Shown here one piece after another: positions 16,441 through 27,300 of a DNA stretch of 58,415 nucleotides; the stretch's first letter is position 1, and every line of letters begins with the position of its first letter. The notes under the pieces were generated by a model that was not told the origin of the DNA, searched no databases, and saw only the letters and a program-made list of their open reading frames with translations. The stretch spans positions 458,152 to 516,566 of the forward strand of contig NZ_JABSNL010000001.1 of assembly GCF_013294025.1 (NCBI RefSeq), in the 5' to 3' direction. The position numbers were made by a program, and so were the translations under genes. The DNA comes from Flavobacterium aeripolare (lineage in GTDB: Bacteria; Bacteroidota; Bacteroidia; Flavobacteriales; Flavobacteriaceae).

Positions 16441-17610
16441 ATGAATTCAAAAAACAAACTGTCCTTTGTCTTTCTTGTGGTATTAGTCAACTTTAATTTT
16501 TTATTGGCACAACAGCGAGATAGAACCTCATCTACAGACAGCATTTCTAATTACTCTGCGTACAAAAGAGCCTTAAGTTTTGGTGGTGTTATGCAAACGC
16601 GATATGTATATTCAATAACTGATAATACTGATATTGACGGTAAAAATTATATATCAAGTGATGAAACGGCTATTACAAACACCTTTACAGTTAAAAGAGC
16701 CAGAATACTGGTTAAGGCCAATATTAATGATCACTTTTCAGCGAATATATTAGTGAACCTAGCAGATTTCAGTGGGAATCCTACCAATAAAGTCTTAGAG
16801 AATGCCTATATCAAATACAGTCAAAGCAACTATTTTCATGTACAGGTAGGACAATTTCGCCCCTCTTTTGGTGTAGAAGATGCCCTCTCAGTAGATGTTA
16901 TTCGAACTCTAGATTTTTCAAATCAATACTACTCTTTCGGTAAAAATGGCTGGCAAAGTTTTCAGATAGGGATGTCCGTTTTTGGAGATCTGACTAAGAA
17001 AGGAGATTTGCGTTATTTTATGGGCGTGTATAATGGTAATAATAAAACCCAGAAAAGTGACGATAATAACGGCAAAAATGGGTACTTAAGATTAGAAACT
17101 GATATAGTCAAAAATTTCACCCTAGGCGCAAATGTCGCCACAGGAAGCATCGCTACCAGCGGTACAGGATATGCTTATGGTGTCGATCTAACAGCTAGAT
17201 TACCCTTGTCTGATAAATTTCAGCTTTTGCTTATGGCTGAAGCAAAAACAGGGTCTAATTTCCTAGAGTATAATGGGGCACTTGCAGATAACACGGTAAT
17301 AATAAAATCAGCCTTATCAGACTATAACATGCACGGGTTTTATTTTCTCCCTACCCTCAAGTATGACTTACAGAGTAAGCGAATTCGTGCGATAGAATTC
17401 TCCTCTCGCTACGAGTATTTAGACGAAAGTTACAAAATGGACAGCAATGCCCGTCAAACCATCATTCCTAATCTTAGTTTAATATTTGCTGACGATTATT
17501 ATGCAGCATTACAAATGGGAGTATCAATTGATTGGTATAAAAACGAAATACCCTTAACAACAACAAATAACCATAATCTGGCCTACGTTCAATTACAAAT
17601 CCGATTTTAA
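16441..17610 (+). CDS. Outer-membrane porin (phosphate-selective porin O/P type)
   Basis: 389 residues with a signal peptide (residues 1-23, cleavage after LLAQ). The body has alternating amphipathic strands and typical features of the porin O/P family: FTVKRARILVKANINDHFSANI, then YIKYSQSNYFHVQVGQFRPSFGVED, and a C-terminal strand ending YVQLQIRF with a terminal aromatic for BAM-dependent assembly. As the second gene of the operon and directly upstream of a dicarboxylate carrier, it probably lets dicarboxylates cross the outer membrane (inference). The family is well known; the substrate is not visible. Confidence 0.88.
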   Translation: MNSKNKLSFVFLVVLVNFNFLLAQQRDRTSSTDSISNYSAYKRALSFGGVMQTRYVYSITDNTDIDGKNYISSDETAITNTFTVKRARILVKANINDHFSANILVNLADFSGNPTNKVLENAYIKYSQSNYFHVQVGQFRPSFGVEDALSVDVIRTLDFSNQYYSFGKNGWQSFQIGMSVFGDLTKKGDLRYFMGVYNGNNKTQKSDDNNGKNGYLRLETDIVKNFTLGANVATGSIATSGTGYAYGVDLTARLPLSDKFQLLLMAEAKTGSNFLEYNGALADNTVIIKSALSDYNMHGFYFLPTLKYDLQSKRIRAIEFSSRYEYLDESYKMDSNARQTIIPNLSLIFADDYYAALQMGVSIDWYKNEIPLTTTNNHNLAYVQLQIRF

Positions 17611-17624
17611 CACATAGCGAAAAC

Positions 17625-19055
17625 ATGAAAGAGATTAATTTTAAGTCCTTACTTATAACAACGATTATCGGGCTGACCATTTGGTTCATACCTGTTCCAG
17701 ACGGAGTTCAGCCGAATGCCTGGCATCTTCTTGCCATTTTTATTGCAACCATTGTTGGTATTATTTCAAAAGCAGCATCTATGGGAACGATGGCTATCAT
17801 AGGAATGACTTTATGTGCAACCACACAGGTTTTAGCTCCAGGTGATCCTAAAGCTTCGATTGTAAATGCCCTTAGCGGCTTTGGTAACTCGACCATTTGG
17901 CTTATCGGTTTGGCTTTTTTTATTGCGAGAGGTTTTATAAAAACGGGATTAGGTACTCGAATTGCCTATAACTTTATAAAGATCTTTGGTAAAAGCCCAC
18001 TAGGATTGGCTTACGGTCTTAATACTGCCGACTTGATATTGGCTCCAGCTATACCTAGTAACACGGCAAGAGCTGGTGGAGTTATTTTTCCTATTATGAA
18101 ATCCATCGCAGTAAATATGGGTTCGATCCCAGAAAAACCGGAAACGCATCGTAAAATTGGTGCATTTTTAACCTTAAGTAGTTACAATGCCAATATGATT
18201 ACATCGGTTATGTTTTTGACAGCTACAGCCAGTAATCCTATGGCACAAAAGTTTGCCGCTGATCAAGGAATTGTAATTACTTGGGGAAGCTGGGCTATCG
18301 CTGCTGCCGTACCAGGATTAATATGCTTTTTACTAGTACCCATATTTCTATATAAAGTATTTCCGCCAGAACTGAAAGAAACGAAAGAAGCACCTGCCAT
18401 TGCAGCGAAGCAACTTTTAGAAATGGGATCAATATCTAGTAAAGAATGGCTTATGGTCGCTACTTTTATTATCCTGCTGGTACTCTGGATTTTTGGTAAT
18501 CTTTTTTCTATTGATGCCACTACGGGAGCATTGATCGGACTTTGTATTTTGCTATTAAGTAGGGTGCTTACTTGGGATGATGTAAAGTCAGAAAAAGGTG
18601 CATGGGATACTATCGTTTGGTTTTCATCATTAGTAATGATGGGCTCGTATCTTAATTCATTGGGTTTTGTAGGATGGTTTGGTAATTTGGTTGGTAATGA
18701 GCTTTCTGGCCTAAGTTGGCAATTAGCTTTCCCTCTTATAATAATCGTTTATTCTTACTGTCACTATATGTTTGCTAGTGCCACCGCACAAGTAGCTGCC
18801 ATGTACTCTGTTTTTTTAGCAGTAGGTATTGCAGTAGGAGTTCCAGGAACTATGTTAGCTATATTTTTGGGTGCGTGTGCCACTTTGATGGGCTCTATTA
18901 CACACTATGCGCATGGACCTGCCCCTATCTTTTTTGGAAGTACTTATGTAGATTTAAAGGATTGGTGGAAACAAGGCTTTTTTATGAGTGTGTTGTTTCT
19001 ATTGGTTTGGTTCTTAATCGGAGGCGTTTGGTGGAAAGTAATTGGTTTATGGTAA
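17625..19055 (+). CDS. DASS-family dicarboxylate transporter/antiporter
   Basis: 476 residues with 11-14 hydrophobic segments. The SNTARAGGVIFPI motif and the second half (FASATAQVAAMYSVFLAVG, then LGACATLMGSITHYAHGPAPIFFGS) mark the divalent anion:sodium symporter family, closest in pattern to the CitT/TtdT/YbhI branch that exchanges C4-dicarboxylates. It lies 14 bp after the porin and 40 bp before the cytochrome b of fumarate reductase. In this context it most likely exchanges fumarate or malate for succinate during fumarate respiration. Direction and coupling ion cannot be read from the sequence. Confidence 0.9.
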   Translation: MKEINFKSLLITTIIGLTIWFIPVPDGVQPNAWHLLAIFIATIVGIISKAASMGTMAIIGMTLCATTQVLAPGDPKASIVNALSGFGNSTIWLIGLAFFIARGFIKTGLGTRIAYNFIKIFGKSPLGLAYGLNTADLILAPAIPSNTARAGGVIFPIMKSIAVNMGSIPEKPETHRKIGAFLTLSSYNANMITSVMFLTATASNPMAQKFAADQGIVITWGSWAIAAAVPGLICFLLVPIFLYKVFPPELKETKEAPAIAAKQLLEMGSISSKEWLMVATFIILLVLWIFGNLFSIDATTGALIGLCILLLSRVLTWDDVKSEKGAWDTIVWFSSLVMMGSYLNSLGFVGWFGNLVGNELSGLSWQLAFPLIIIVYSYCHYMFASATAQVAAMYSVFLAVGIAVGVPGTMLAIFLGACATLMGSITHYAHGPAPIFFGSTYVDLKDWWKQGFFMSVLFLLVWFLIGGVWWKVIGLW

Positions 19056-19095
19056 GAAAATTAGTTCCCGATAGAAATATTTACAAAAACAGAAT

Positions 19096-19755
19096 ATGAA
19101 AACAACCACACTTCAATACAAACTAATCATGGCTGCCACGGGATTATTCTTGTGCTTCTTTTTAGTCATACATCTTTTAGGAAACCTGCAGCTATTGTTA
19201 CCTGCAGCTCGTGCTCAGGAACAATTTAACTGGTACTCCCATCTCTTATCTGGAAATATCTTAATTAAAATAATCTCTTGGGTTTTGTACCTCTCTTTAA
19301 TAAGTCATGCTGTATATGCATTGCTTATTACTCGAAAAAGTAAAAAAGCAAATGCAAGTAGTTATTATTATGATAAACGCAAAGTGTCAAGTCCATGGAG
19401 CAGTCGCAATATGGGAATATTAGGAACTATCATTTTGATTTTCTTAGTGATTCATTTTAAAGATTTCTGGTATGTGTATATGTTTACCGATCTACCACTA
19501 GATGCTGCTGGCAACAAAGATCTATACACTATTGTTATTGCAACCTATGATCAACTTTGGTATGTACTAGTTTATGAAGTTTCATTTTTAGCTCTAGGAT
19601 TTCATTTACTACATGGCTTTTTTAGTGCCTCACGTACATTTGGTCTTTACCATCCTAAATATGTAAAAGCCGTCAAAGTTTTTGGTTGGATCTACACACT
19701 ATTGATCACTTTGGGTTTTATGGCCATTCCGCTATACATCCATTTTATAAAATAA
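19096..19755 (+). CDS. Fumarate reductase/succinate dehydrogenase cytochrome b subunit
   Basis: 219 residues, five membrane helices. Conserved His in [29 protein letters not shown] and [10 protein letters not shown] are the expected axial ligands of two b hemes, as in the diheme quinol:fumarate reductases and Bacteroidota-type SdhC. It anchors the flavoprotein and Fe-S subunits to the inner membrane and exchanges electrons with menaquinone. Only 5 bp separate it from the flavoprotein gene. Most flavobacteria have another copy for aerobic growth; this one, tied to C4-dicarboxylate uptake and an oxygen-type operator, is probably the anaerobic or microaerobic reductase. Confidence 0.93.
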   Translation: MKTTTLQYKLIMAATGLFLCFFLVIHLLGNLQLLLPAARAQEQFNWYSHLLSGNILIKIISWVLYLSLISHAVYALLITRKSKKANASSYYYDKRKVSSPWSSRNMGILGTIILIFLVIHFKDFWYVYMFTDLPLDAAGNKDLYTIVIATYDQLWYVLVYEVSFLALGFHLLHGFFSASRTFGLYHPKYVKAVKVFGWIYTLLITLGFMAIPLYIHFIK

Positions 19756-19760
19756 ATATC

Positions 19761-21671
19761 ATGATGAATTCAAAAATACCAGAGGGAGCAATCAATGAGA
19801 AATGGAATAACTACAAGGCAAAAGCGCAACTTGTAAACCCAGCTCACCGTAAAAAACTAAATGTAATTGTCGTAGGCACCGGTCTTGCCGGGGCATCATG
19901 TGCAGCCTCCTTGGCAGAGCAAGGGTATAGCATACAATCTTTTTGCTTTCAAGACTCCCCTAGACGTGCACATTCAGTGGCAGCTCAAGGTGGTGTTAAT
20001 GCTGCAAAAAACTATAAAAACGATGGAGATAGCGTATTTCGCATGTTTTATGACACCATCAAAGGAGGTGATTTTCGCTCTCGCGAAGCAAATGTCTATC
20101 GATTAGCAGAATGTTCTGCAAATTTGATTGATCAAGCAGTGGCACAAGGAGTTCCTTTTGCAAGAGAATATAGTGGCTACCTAAACAACCGCTCTTTTGG
20201 AGGCGTACAGGTATCACGAACGTTTTATGCTCGCGGGCAAACGGGGCAACAACTAATGTTGGGTGCCTACCAAGCGTTCATGAGACAAGTAGGAAAAGGA
20301 AAAATAAAGTCTAACACGCGCCATGAAATGTTAGAACTGGTGGTGATTGATGGTAAAGCAAAAGGTATTATTGCTCGAAATCTTGAAACTGGCGTTTTAG
20401 AACGTCACGTAGCAGATGCTGTCGTGCTAGCAACGGGAGGGTATGGAAAAGTTTATTACCTTTCTACTCTTGCTATGGGATGCAATAGTTCTGCGATTTG
20501 GCGTGCGCATAAAAAGGGAGCTTATATGGCTGGAGTAAGCTGGATTCAGTTTCACCCTACCTGCCTTCCTCAAGTGGGAGCAACACAATCTAAATTAACC
20601 TTAATGTCGGAATCATTGCGAAATGATGGTCGCATTTGGGTACCTAAAAAAGTGGGAGATGATCGAATACCAAACGACATTCCAGAAGAAGAACGGGATT
20701 ATTATCTCGAACGCCGCTACCCTACTTTTGGTAATTTGGCACCTCGTGATATTGCCTCGCGTGCGGCTAAAGAACGAATTGATGCTGGTTGTGGCATTGG
20801 CCCAATGAAGAATGCGGTTTGCCTTGACTTTTCTAAAGCCATTGCAGAACAAGGCAAAGACGCTATAGAAGCCAAATACAGCAATCTATTTACTATGTAT
20901 TTGAAAATAAATGGCATCGATGCTTATAAAGAACCAATGCTTATTTCGCCAGCGGCACATTTCACAATGGGCGGTTTATGGGTAGATTATAATTTAATGA
21001 CCACTATTCCTGGTTTATTTGCACTTGGTGAAGCTAATTTCTCTGATCATGGTGCCAATCGACTTGGTGCCAACTCTTTACTTCAATCTTGCGTAGATGG
21101 TTATTTTATATCGCCTTACACAATACCGGATTATTTGGCAGGTGAATTAAAAAATGCCAAAGCCACCACTGAAGATCCCGCATTTATAGAAGCGGAAAAT
21201 GCCGTTAGAAAGCAGTTGAACCAATTTTTAAATACTGATGGACATCTTTCTGCGGATTATTTCCATAAAACAATAGGCAAATTATTATATGACAAATGCG
21301 GTTTATCTAGAACCAAAGAAAGCCTTGAACAAGCCATTATAGATATTGGTCAACTAAGGATTTCATTCGAAAAAGATTTAAAAATCACTGGAGACGACAC
21401 CTTAAATAGTGAACTCGAAAAGGCTGGTCGTGTAGCTGATTATCTAGCCCTTGCCGAATTGATGTGTTACGACGCGCTACAAAGAGAAGAATCTTGCGGG
21501 GCGCACTTTAGAGAAGAATTTCAAACTCCAGAAGGAGAAGCATTGCGTAATGATGATGACTTCTGTTATGTGTCTGCATGGGAATTTAAAGGTAAAGAAA
21601 TAGCACCGGAACTGCATAAAGAACCTTTGGTGTTTGAAGCTGTCAAACTAAGCGTAAGAAGTTATAAATAA
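19761..21671 (+). CDS. Fumarate reductase/succinate dehydrogenase flavoprotein
   Basis: 636 residues from ATG 19761 ([18 protein letters not shown] 19764 is equally possible). A longer in-frame extension upstream overlaps the cytochrome gene and is not used. The FAD-binding Rossmann motif is [14 protein letters not shown]; His71 in [10 protein letters not shown] is the covalent FAD site. The substrate-binding motifs FHPT, the catalytic Arg region (PRDIASRA), HFTMGG and the LGANSLLQ motif are present. Length is normal for the family. Sequence alone does not distinguish reductase from dehydrogenase; the neighbourhood (dicarboxylate exchanger, porin, FNR-like operator) favours fumarate reduction. 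Confidence 0.94.
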   Translation: MMNSKIPEGAINEKWNNYKAKAQLVNPAHRKKLNVIVVGTGLAGASCAASLAEQGYSIQSFCFQDSPRRAHSVAAQGGVNAAKNYKNDGDSVFRMFYDTIKGGDFRSREANVYRLAECSANLIDQAVAQGVPFAREYSGYLNNRSFGGVQVSRTFYARGQTGQQLMLGAYQAFMRQVGKGKIKSNTRHEMLELVVIDGKAKGIIARNLETGVLERHVADAVVLATGGYGKVYYLSTLAMGCNSSAIWRAHKKGAYMAGVSWIQFHPTCLPQVGATQSKLTLMSESLRNDGRIWVPKKVGDDRIPNDIPEEERDYYLERRYPTFGNLAPRDIASRAAKERIDAGCGIGPMKNAVCLDFSKAIAEQGKDAIEAKYSNLFTMYLKINGIDAYKEPMLISPAAHFTMGGLWVDYNLMTTIPGLFALGEANFSDHGANRLGANSLLQSCVDGYFISPYTIPDYLAGELKNAKATTEDPAFIEAENAVRKQLNQFLNTDGHLSADYFHKTIGKLLYDKCGLSRTKESLEQAIIDIGQLRISFEKDLKITGDDTLNSELEKAGRVADYLALAELMCYDALQREESCGAHFREEFQTPEGEALRNDDDFCYVSAWEFKGKEIAPELHKEPLVFEAVKLSVRSYK

Positions 21672-21688
21672 AAGAAAAGAGAAAAAGC

Positions 21689-22435
21689 ATGAAATTACAC
21701 TTAAAAATATGGAGACAGTTGAACGCTGCTTCAAAAGGAGAAATGACTGACTATGAAGTAAATGAGGTGTCTGAACAGATGTCTTTTTTGGAAATGCTTG
21801 ATATGCTTAATGAATCATTAATACAACGTGGGGAGCGCGTGATCGAATTTGATCACGATTGTCGCGAAGGTATTTGTGGTCAATGTGGTATTATGATAAA
21901 TGGTAGAGCACATGGTCCTTTAACGCACACTACAACGTGCCAACTCCATATGCGAAGTTTTAAGGATGGAGACACCATTTATTTGGAGCCATTCCGTGCG
22001 GCAGCTTTCCCCATTTTAAGAGATTTAAAAATTGATAGAAAAGCTTTCGACTCGATTATCGAAGCTGGAGGCTACATTTCGGTAGCGACAGGACAAGCTC
22101 CAGAGGCTAATAGTATACCCGTGAGTTATGGAGCTAGCGAAGCATCTTTTGATGCTGCAGCTTGTATAGGTTGCGGCGCATGTGTGGCCACGTGCAAAAA
22201 CTCTAGTGCGGCCTTATTTACTTCGGCAAAAATAAGTCATCTCGTTCAGCTTCCTCAAGGAAAACTGGAAGCAGCAAATCGAGTACTAAGCATGGTTAGT
22301 CAAATGGATGCTATGGGTTTTGGGAATTGCTCCAATACAGAAGCATGTGAAGTAGAATGTCCTCAGGATATTTCAGTTCTCAATATTGCTCGAATGAATT
22401 ATGAATATAATAAAGCATTGTTACTGCATAAATAA
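21689..22435 (+). CDS. Fumarate reductase/succinate dehydrogenase iron-sulfur subunit
   Basis: 248 residues. The N-terminal domain carries the [2Fe-2S] ligands in [12 protein letters not shown] with a further Cys in HTTTCQL. The C-terminal domain carries [11 protein letters not shown] and, later, [12 protein letters not shown], which supply the [4Fe-4S] and [3Fe-4S] clusters. It transfers electrons between the cytochrome b hemes and the flavin. It is 17 bp after the flavoprotein gene and completes the enzyme; no separate second anchor subunit is present, as expected for the b-type with five helices. Confidence 0.95.
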   Translation: MKLHLKIWRQLNAASKGEMTDYEVNEVSEQMSFLEMLDMLNESLIQRGERVIEFDHDCREGICGQCGIMINGRAHGPLTHTTTCQLHMRSFKDGDTIYLEPFRAAAFPILRDLKIDRKAFDSIIEAGGYISVATGQAPEANSIPVSYGASEASFDAAACIGCGACVATCKNSSAALFTSAKISHLVQLPQGKLEAANRVLSMVSQMDAMGFGNCSNTEACEVECPQDISVLNIARMNYEYNKALLLHK

Positions 22436-22506
22436 AAAACATTCGCACAATGTCAGTAGTGCCACCAAATCGCTTGTATTAAGCAAAATCAAATAAATAA
22501 AGTAAC

Positions 22507-22995
22507 ATGAAACACATCCTAATTTACATTTTGTTTGTTTTAACGGCAGCGTTAGTAGTACTTAACCGTTATACGTCACTCTATATCAATAGTTCCATTT
22601 TACACTTTATAGTGTTATTTATTGCTGCATCATCATTTGTAATAATTATAGGCCACTTGTTTGGGAAATTACGAATTGATAAATCAATATTAATCACTTT
22701 TCTAATTATAGGAGGCATCACGTTGGGTAAGGCGTTTTTTACTTGGGAAGGAGACTGGAAAACTCAGACTGTTATTTATAAAAACAGTCAAAACGGAAAC
22801 AAAACAATCGAGTTTCAACTGAAAGCCAGTAGGTTTGCTTTTGGGTATAGAGAGCGTATAATTGAACGTTTAAAAATAATACCACTTATCGATTGGACAA
22901 CCGCTGTTGATACTACTGCCTTAGATAAATCAACATGGAAAAGAGTAGACATCAGAATAAATGAGTTGAACTTACCTATGGAACCTGGTAATTAA
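22507..22995 (+). CDS. Hypothetical membrane protein, last gene of the fumarate operon
   Basis: 162 residues. Three hydrophobic segments (about 4-20, 30-53, 60-78) are followed by a soluble tail with a WKTQTVIYKNSQNGNKTIEFQ beta-like stretch and an RERIIERLKIIPLIDWTT segment. The tail is probably periplasmic. It begins 71 bp after the Fe-S subunit with no terminator between them. I do not recognise a family. It may be an accessory protein of the operon or an unrelated passenger. Confidence 0.75.
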   Translation: MKHILIYILFVLTAALVVLNRYTSLYINSSILHFIVLFIAASSFVIIIGHLFGKLRIDKSILITFLIIGGITLGKAFFTWEGDWKTQTVIYKNSQNGNKTIEFQLKASRFAFGYRERIIERLKIIPLIDWTTAVDTTALDKSTWKRVDIRINELNLPMEPGN

Positions 22996-23224
22996 AAATC
23001 TAAATCACTAGTTGTAAAGGTCTACATGGCTAAAGCTATTTCATATTATACGTACTATTTACTTATGTCTTTAGGACTCCATATTAGTATTAAAATGCAA
23101 TAAAAATATAAACTTAAAATAAAAGCACTTTAGATTCATAGGGGAAGTAAAGTTGTTCCGAAGGGTACATCACTAGAAGAATTCATATTCCAAGTACCTA
23201 TCCTCTTTCTTCACTAACCATTAG

Positions 23225-23256
23225 AAACCTCCAGTATCAGCTGATTTTGGAGGTTT
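23225..23256 (+). terminator. Terminator after the fumarate operon
   Basis: Stem AAACCTCCA / TGGAGGTTT with a 14-nt loop and four T. It lies 230 bp after the last gene and 21 bp before the next operator. Confidence 0.65.
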
Positions 23257-23276
23257 TACATTATAGATGGATAAGG

Positions 23277-23319
23277 TGACCAATATCATTTTTTAGAGTC
23301 AAACATTACTTTAATTTTG
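23277..23319 (+). promoter_or_regulatory. CRP/FNR-type operator and promoter of the MscS-LOV kinase operon
   Basis: Operator TGACCAATATCA (23277-23288), exactly 23 nt, then a perfect TAATTTTG (23312-23319). The predicted start (about 23326) is only a few bases before the ATG at 23329, so the mRNA may be leaderless. Confidence 0.8.
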
Positions 23320-23328
23320 TTAGACCAT

Positions 23329-24396
23329 ATGAATGTCACCCGGAAAATAACGTCACTCCCTTTTGATCCTATTATTACTTACTGCATAGTAATTTTAGGC
23401 TGTATACTATTGGGATTATTGCTCAGGTGGTTTTTATTTTGGCTGCTTAGCTATTCTAACCGAAAAAGTCCAACTGTTTTAAAAACACAGCTACTTAAGC
23501 ATTTAAAAAAACCTGCTCGATTTTTGTTACCATTCCTACTTATCTACGGTTCTTTTAATGTTATTGCATTAGATTCTTACATGCTAACAGTGGTAGAAAG
23601 TCTTATTATCATCAACTTTTCATGGATGTTAATTGCCTTATTAAATGCAGTAGAAGAAATTGTCCAAAAAAAATTTACTGTTGACGGCTTCCACCAAGCT
23701 AAAGAAAGAAGGGTCTTGACGCAATTGCGGTTCATGAAGAGTTTTTCAATTATCATCATTATTACGATCGCCATTGCAGTTGTTTTATGGAATATTCCTG
23801 CAGCAAGAAAGTTAGGCACAACTATATTAACATCTGCGGGTGTGATTGGTATCATCGCAGGTGTTGCTGCTCAAAAATCAATTGCCAATCTTATTACGGG
23901 CTTTCAAATCGCCTTTACACAACCTATAAAAATTGATGATGAGGTAGTAATACAAGGGGAATATGGCACTGTAGAAGATATCACGCTGACCTATGTAGTG
24001 ATCAAAACTTGGGATTGGAGGCGACTCGTTGTACCGCTTAACTTCTTTAGTGATAACTCATTTGTAAACTGGACTTTTAGTTCTAGAGAAATAATAGGTA
24101 GTGTTTTTATCAGTGTCGACTATACTTTTCCTGTTGCTATGCTACGAACAAAACTACTAGTACTTTTAAATGAAAATTCCTTATGGGATAAAAAAATAGC
24201 AGAACTTTTAGTTACTAAAAGCGATGACAGAGCAATGGAGTTACGCGCAACTTTTAGTGCTAAGAATGCTTCCGAGGTTTGGAATTTACGTTGCCAAGTA
24301 AGAGAACAACTTATAGCATTTATACAAGAAAATTATCCTGAATGCTTACCAAAATTAAGACAATTGGACCAATTTAAAAAAAGTGAAAATGATTAA
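23329..24396 (+). CDS. MscS-family mechanosensitive channel
   Basis: 355 residues from ATG 23329 (MNVTRKITSLPFDP); a TTG four codons upstream lies within the -7 box and is rejected. There are four to five membrane helices. The pore-lining TM3 and the beta domain are recognisable: TTILTSAGVIGIIAGVAAQKS, NLITGFQIAFTQPIKIDDEV, then GTVEDITLTYVVIKTWDWRRLVVPLNFFSDNSFVNW. It opens on membrane tension to relieve osmotic stress. It overlaps the LOV kinase start by 8 bp (ATGATTAA), indicating translational coupling. A channel in one operon with a light and redox type sensor is unusual. Confidence 0.92.
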   Translation: MNVTRKITSLPFDPIITYCIVILGCILLGLLLRWFLFWLLSYSNRKSPTVLKTQLLKHLKKPARFLLPFLLIYGSFNVIALDSYMLTVVESLIIINFSWMLIALLNAVEEIVQKKFTVDGFHQAKERRVLTQLRFMKSFSIIIIITIAIAVVLWNIPAARKLGTTILTSAGVIGIIAGVAAQKSIANLITGFQIAFTQPIKIDDEVVIQGEYGTVEDITLTYVVIKTWDWRRLVVPLNFFSDNSFVNWTFSSREIIGSVFISVDYTFPVAMLRTKLLVLLNENSLWDKKIAELLVTKSDDRAMELRATFSAKNASEVWNLRCQVREQLIAFIQENYPECLPKLRQLDQFKKSEND

Positions 24397-27300
24397 TAAT
24401 TTAGAAGACAACCTCCTTTTTAAAAGTATTTTTCAATCTTCTGTCGAAGGTATATTGGTAGTCGATGAGCAAGGCTACATCATTAAAGCAAATCCTGCTG
24501 GTGAAAATATGTTTGGTTACGCACCGCAGGAATTAATTAGTCAAAAAGTAGAAAGTCTAATACCTACAAAATTTAGAAACAACCATCAATCACATAGAGC
24601 ACATTATGCAGTAAAGCCAAAGGCGAGACGTATGGGGCACAATTTGGATTTATGGGGATTAAAAAAAGATGGTTCACAATTCCCTTTAGAAATAAGTTTA
24701 AGCCCAACAACTATAGACAGTAATCAAGTAGTCATTGTTTTTGTGATTGATACCACAATACGCAAGGCGACACAACAAGCGTTAGTCGATAGTGAGAGCA
24801 GAATGGCAGAAGCACAACAAATTGCACAAGTAGGAAACTGGTATTGGAACTTGAAAACAAACGAAAGAAGCTGGTCAAACGAATTCTATAGAATTTATGG
24901 CCTTTTACCTGGTGATGAACGGCTTACTAAAGCTTCTGTAAGTAATTTTATTCATCCAAATGATCGCGAAAATGAATTGAAAACAATTGCTCATGCCATC
25001 GAAAATCAAACAGACTATCAATATGAAAAGAGAATAGTAAGGCTTGATAATAGCATAAGATACGTTATTAGCAAGGGGGTGATAACATATGATGAAAATG
25101 GCAAACCTTTTGAAATGCTTGGGACTACACAAGATATTACCCAGCAGAAAGAAACCGAGAAAGAACTGAAGGATAGTGAAGATCGTAACAAAGTTATTCT
25201 AGAAGTGCTACCTGATATGATGTTTATTTTAAATAATCAAGGAGAATATTTGGACTTATTTGCTCCAGAGACCAGAAAATTACTAAAATTAAAAGAAAAT
25301 TTTATTGGTAAGAATATAAAAGAAATATTGCCTAAAGAAACGTATCAAGCCCTTAAAGTATCATTAAACGATGTCTCAGACAATAAAAAACCGCAACTTA
25401 TAGAGTTTTCTCTAAAGGATCAAAAAACATTTCGCTTCTATGAAGCACGGATCGTCCGTTTTGACGATAACCGACTATTGGCTATTGTTCGAGACATTAC
25501 ATCTAAAAAACAGTTAGACAATACTTTATCTATTAGAACTAGAGCATTATCCGCTGCATCAAACGGAATTATTATTGTTGATTCACTACTACCCGACTCG
25601 CCTATAGTTTATTCTAACGATTCTTTTTTTACTATGACAGGCTATAGTGAGAGTGACATTATAGGACATAATTGCCGGTTTTTGCAAGGAACTGATCATG
25701 ATCAAGAAGAAATTGGAATCATGTCTAATGCAGTAAAAAAAGGGGAAGCTTGCAATGTAGTATTACGTAATTATCGAAAAGATGGCTCTCTGTTTTGGAA
25801 CGAAATTTCCTTAACTCCTGTTTTTAATGATCAAAAAGTAATGACTCATTTTATTGGCGTCTTGAACGATGTCACCCTTCGTAAAAAGGATGATCTTTTT
25901 AAAAGTGCAAATAAGGATGTAATGGATATGATTATTCAGTATCTCCCGCTTGAGCTTATAGGTAAAAAAATAATAGAAACAATAGAAACAGCCATTCCCA
26001 ACTGTATGGTTGCCATTTTATTATTAAACAAAGAAACGAAGACGCTCTATAATTTAGCATCGCCTAGTATTCCAAAATCTTTTAGCGATGGATTGGAAGG
26101 AATTAGCATCCAAGAGAATACCTGTTCTTGTGGTACCGCAGTCAATGAAAAAAGAGAAGTCATTGTTGCCGATATTTCAATTAGTCCATTGTGGGAAGGA
26201 TATACTCCCTTAGCGCAAGATAGCGGCATAAAATCGTGCTGGTGTTTCCCTATTTATTCTACAGACCAAGAAGTATTGGGAATCTTTGCTATTTATTCTA
26301 ATACCATTCGGGAGCCATTGGCTATCGAGAAAGATATTATTCAAGATATTACCAGAATAGCTAGTGTAGCTATTGAGCAGCACAGCATTAGTAATGCATT
26401 AAGACAAAGTACAGAGAAATTAGCTGCCTACGCTGAACAACTAGAAAATAAAGTAAATGAACGTACGAATGCGCTTAATGTGATGGTAGAAAAATTAACA
26501 ACATCCAATTTAAATCTTAAAGATCAAATACTTGAAACCAAAGAGGCCGAAAATAGAGTCTTAATCAGTAAACAATTACTAGATGATGTTTCTCATAATT
26601 TCCCAGGGGGATTTATATCTGTTGTCGATTTCAATTTGCGAGTTGTATTTATAGGAGGAGAAGAGTTAGTTGCTTTAGGTTTTGAAAATTTAGCTAAAAA
26701 CGAAACATTACTTGACGATATTACTGGTGTTTCTGATTATTTAAAAACATTGATTAAAGATAAAATAGTGAAGACGCTTGAAGGCGAACACCTCTCTTTT
26801 GAAGTTGAGTATAGAGACAATTACTATTTAGTAAACACCACCCCTTTAGCAAACAACGAGAATAAGATCAAGCAAGTTTTATTAGTGTATAATAATATTA
26901 CTTTACAAAAGAAAGCAGAATTTGATATGTTCACTACCTTAAAGAAAGAACAAGAATTGAGCGAATTAAAATCACGTTTTATTGCTATGGCTTCCCATGA
27001 GTTTAGGACTCCATTGAGTGCAATACTTTCCTCTGCTATTTTAATCGAAAAGCAAAATGGTGTTGGTAAAGAAGAGAAAAGGACAAATTATGTATCGAAA
27101 ATTAGGTCAAATGTAAAGAACTTAGTGGTAATTCTAAATGATTTTCTATCCCTGAGCAAACTGCAAGAAGGAAAAGTAATTGTACAACCTGTATTATTTG
27201 ATATGGTTGCTTTTTCAAAATCTTTAATTGAAGAATTGGAAGATATAAAAAAGAATGGTCAATTTATAACACTAAAATATGATCATTTAAAAATTGAAGC

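Noticed and set aside
19686..19760. N-terminal extension of the fumarate reductase flavoprotein
   Set aside because: It overlaps the end of the cytochrome b gene, and the ATG pair at 19761 fits the family start.
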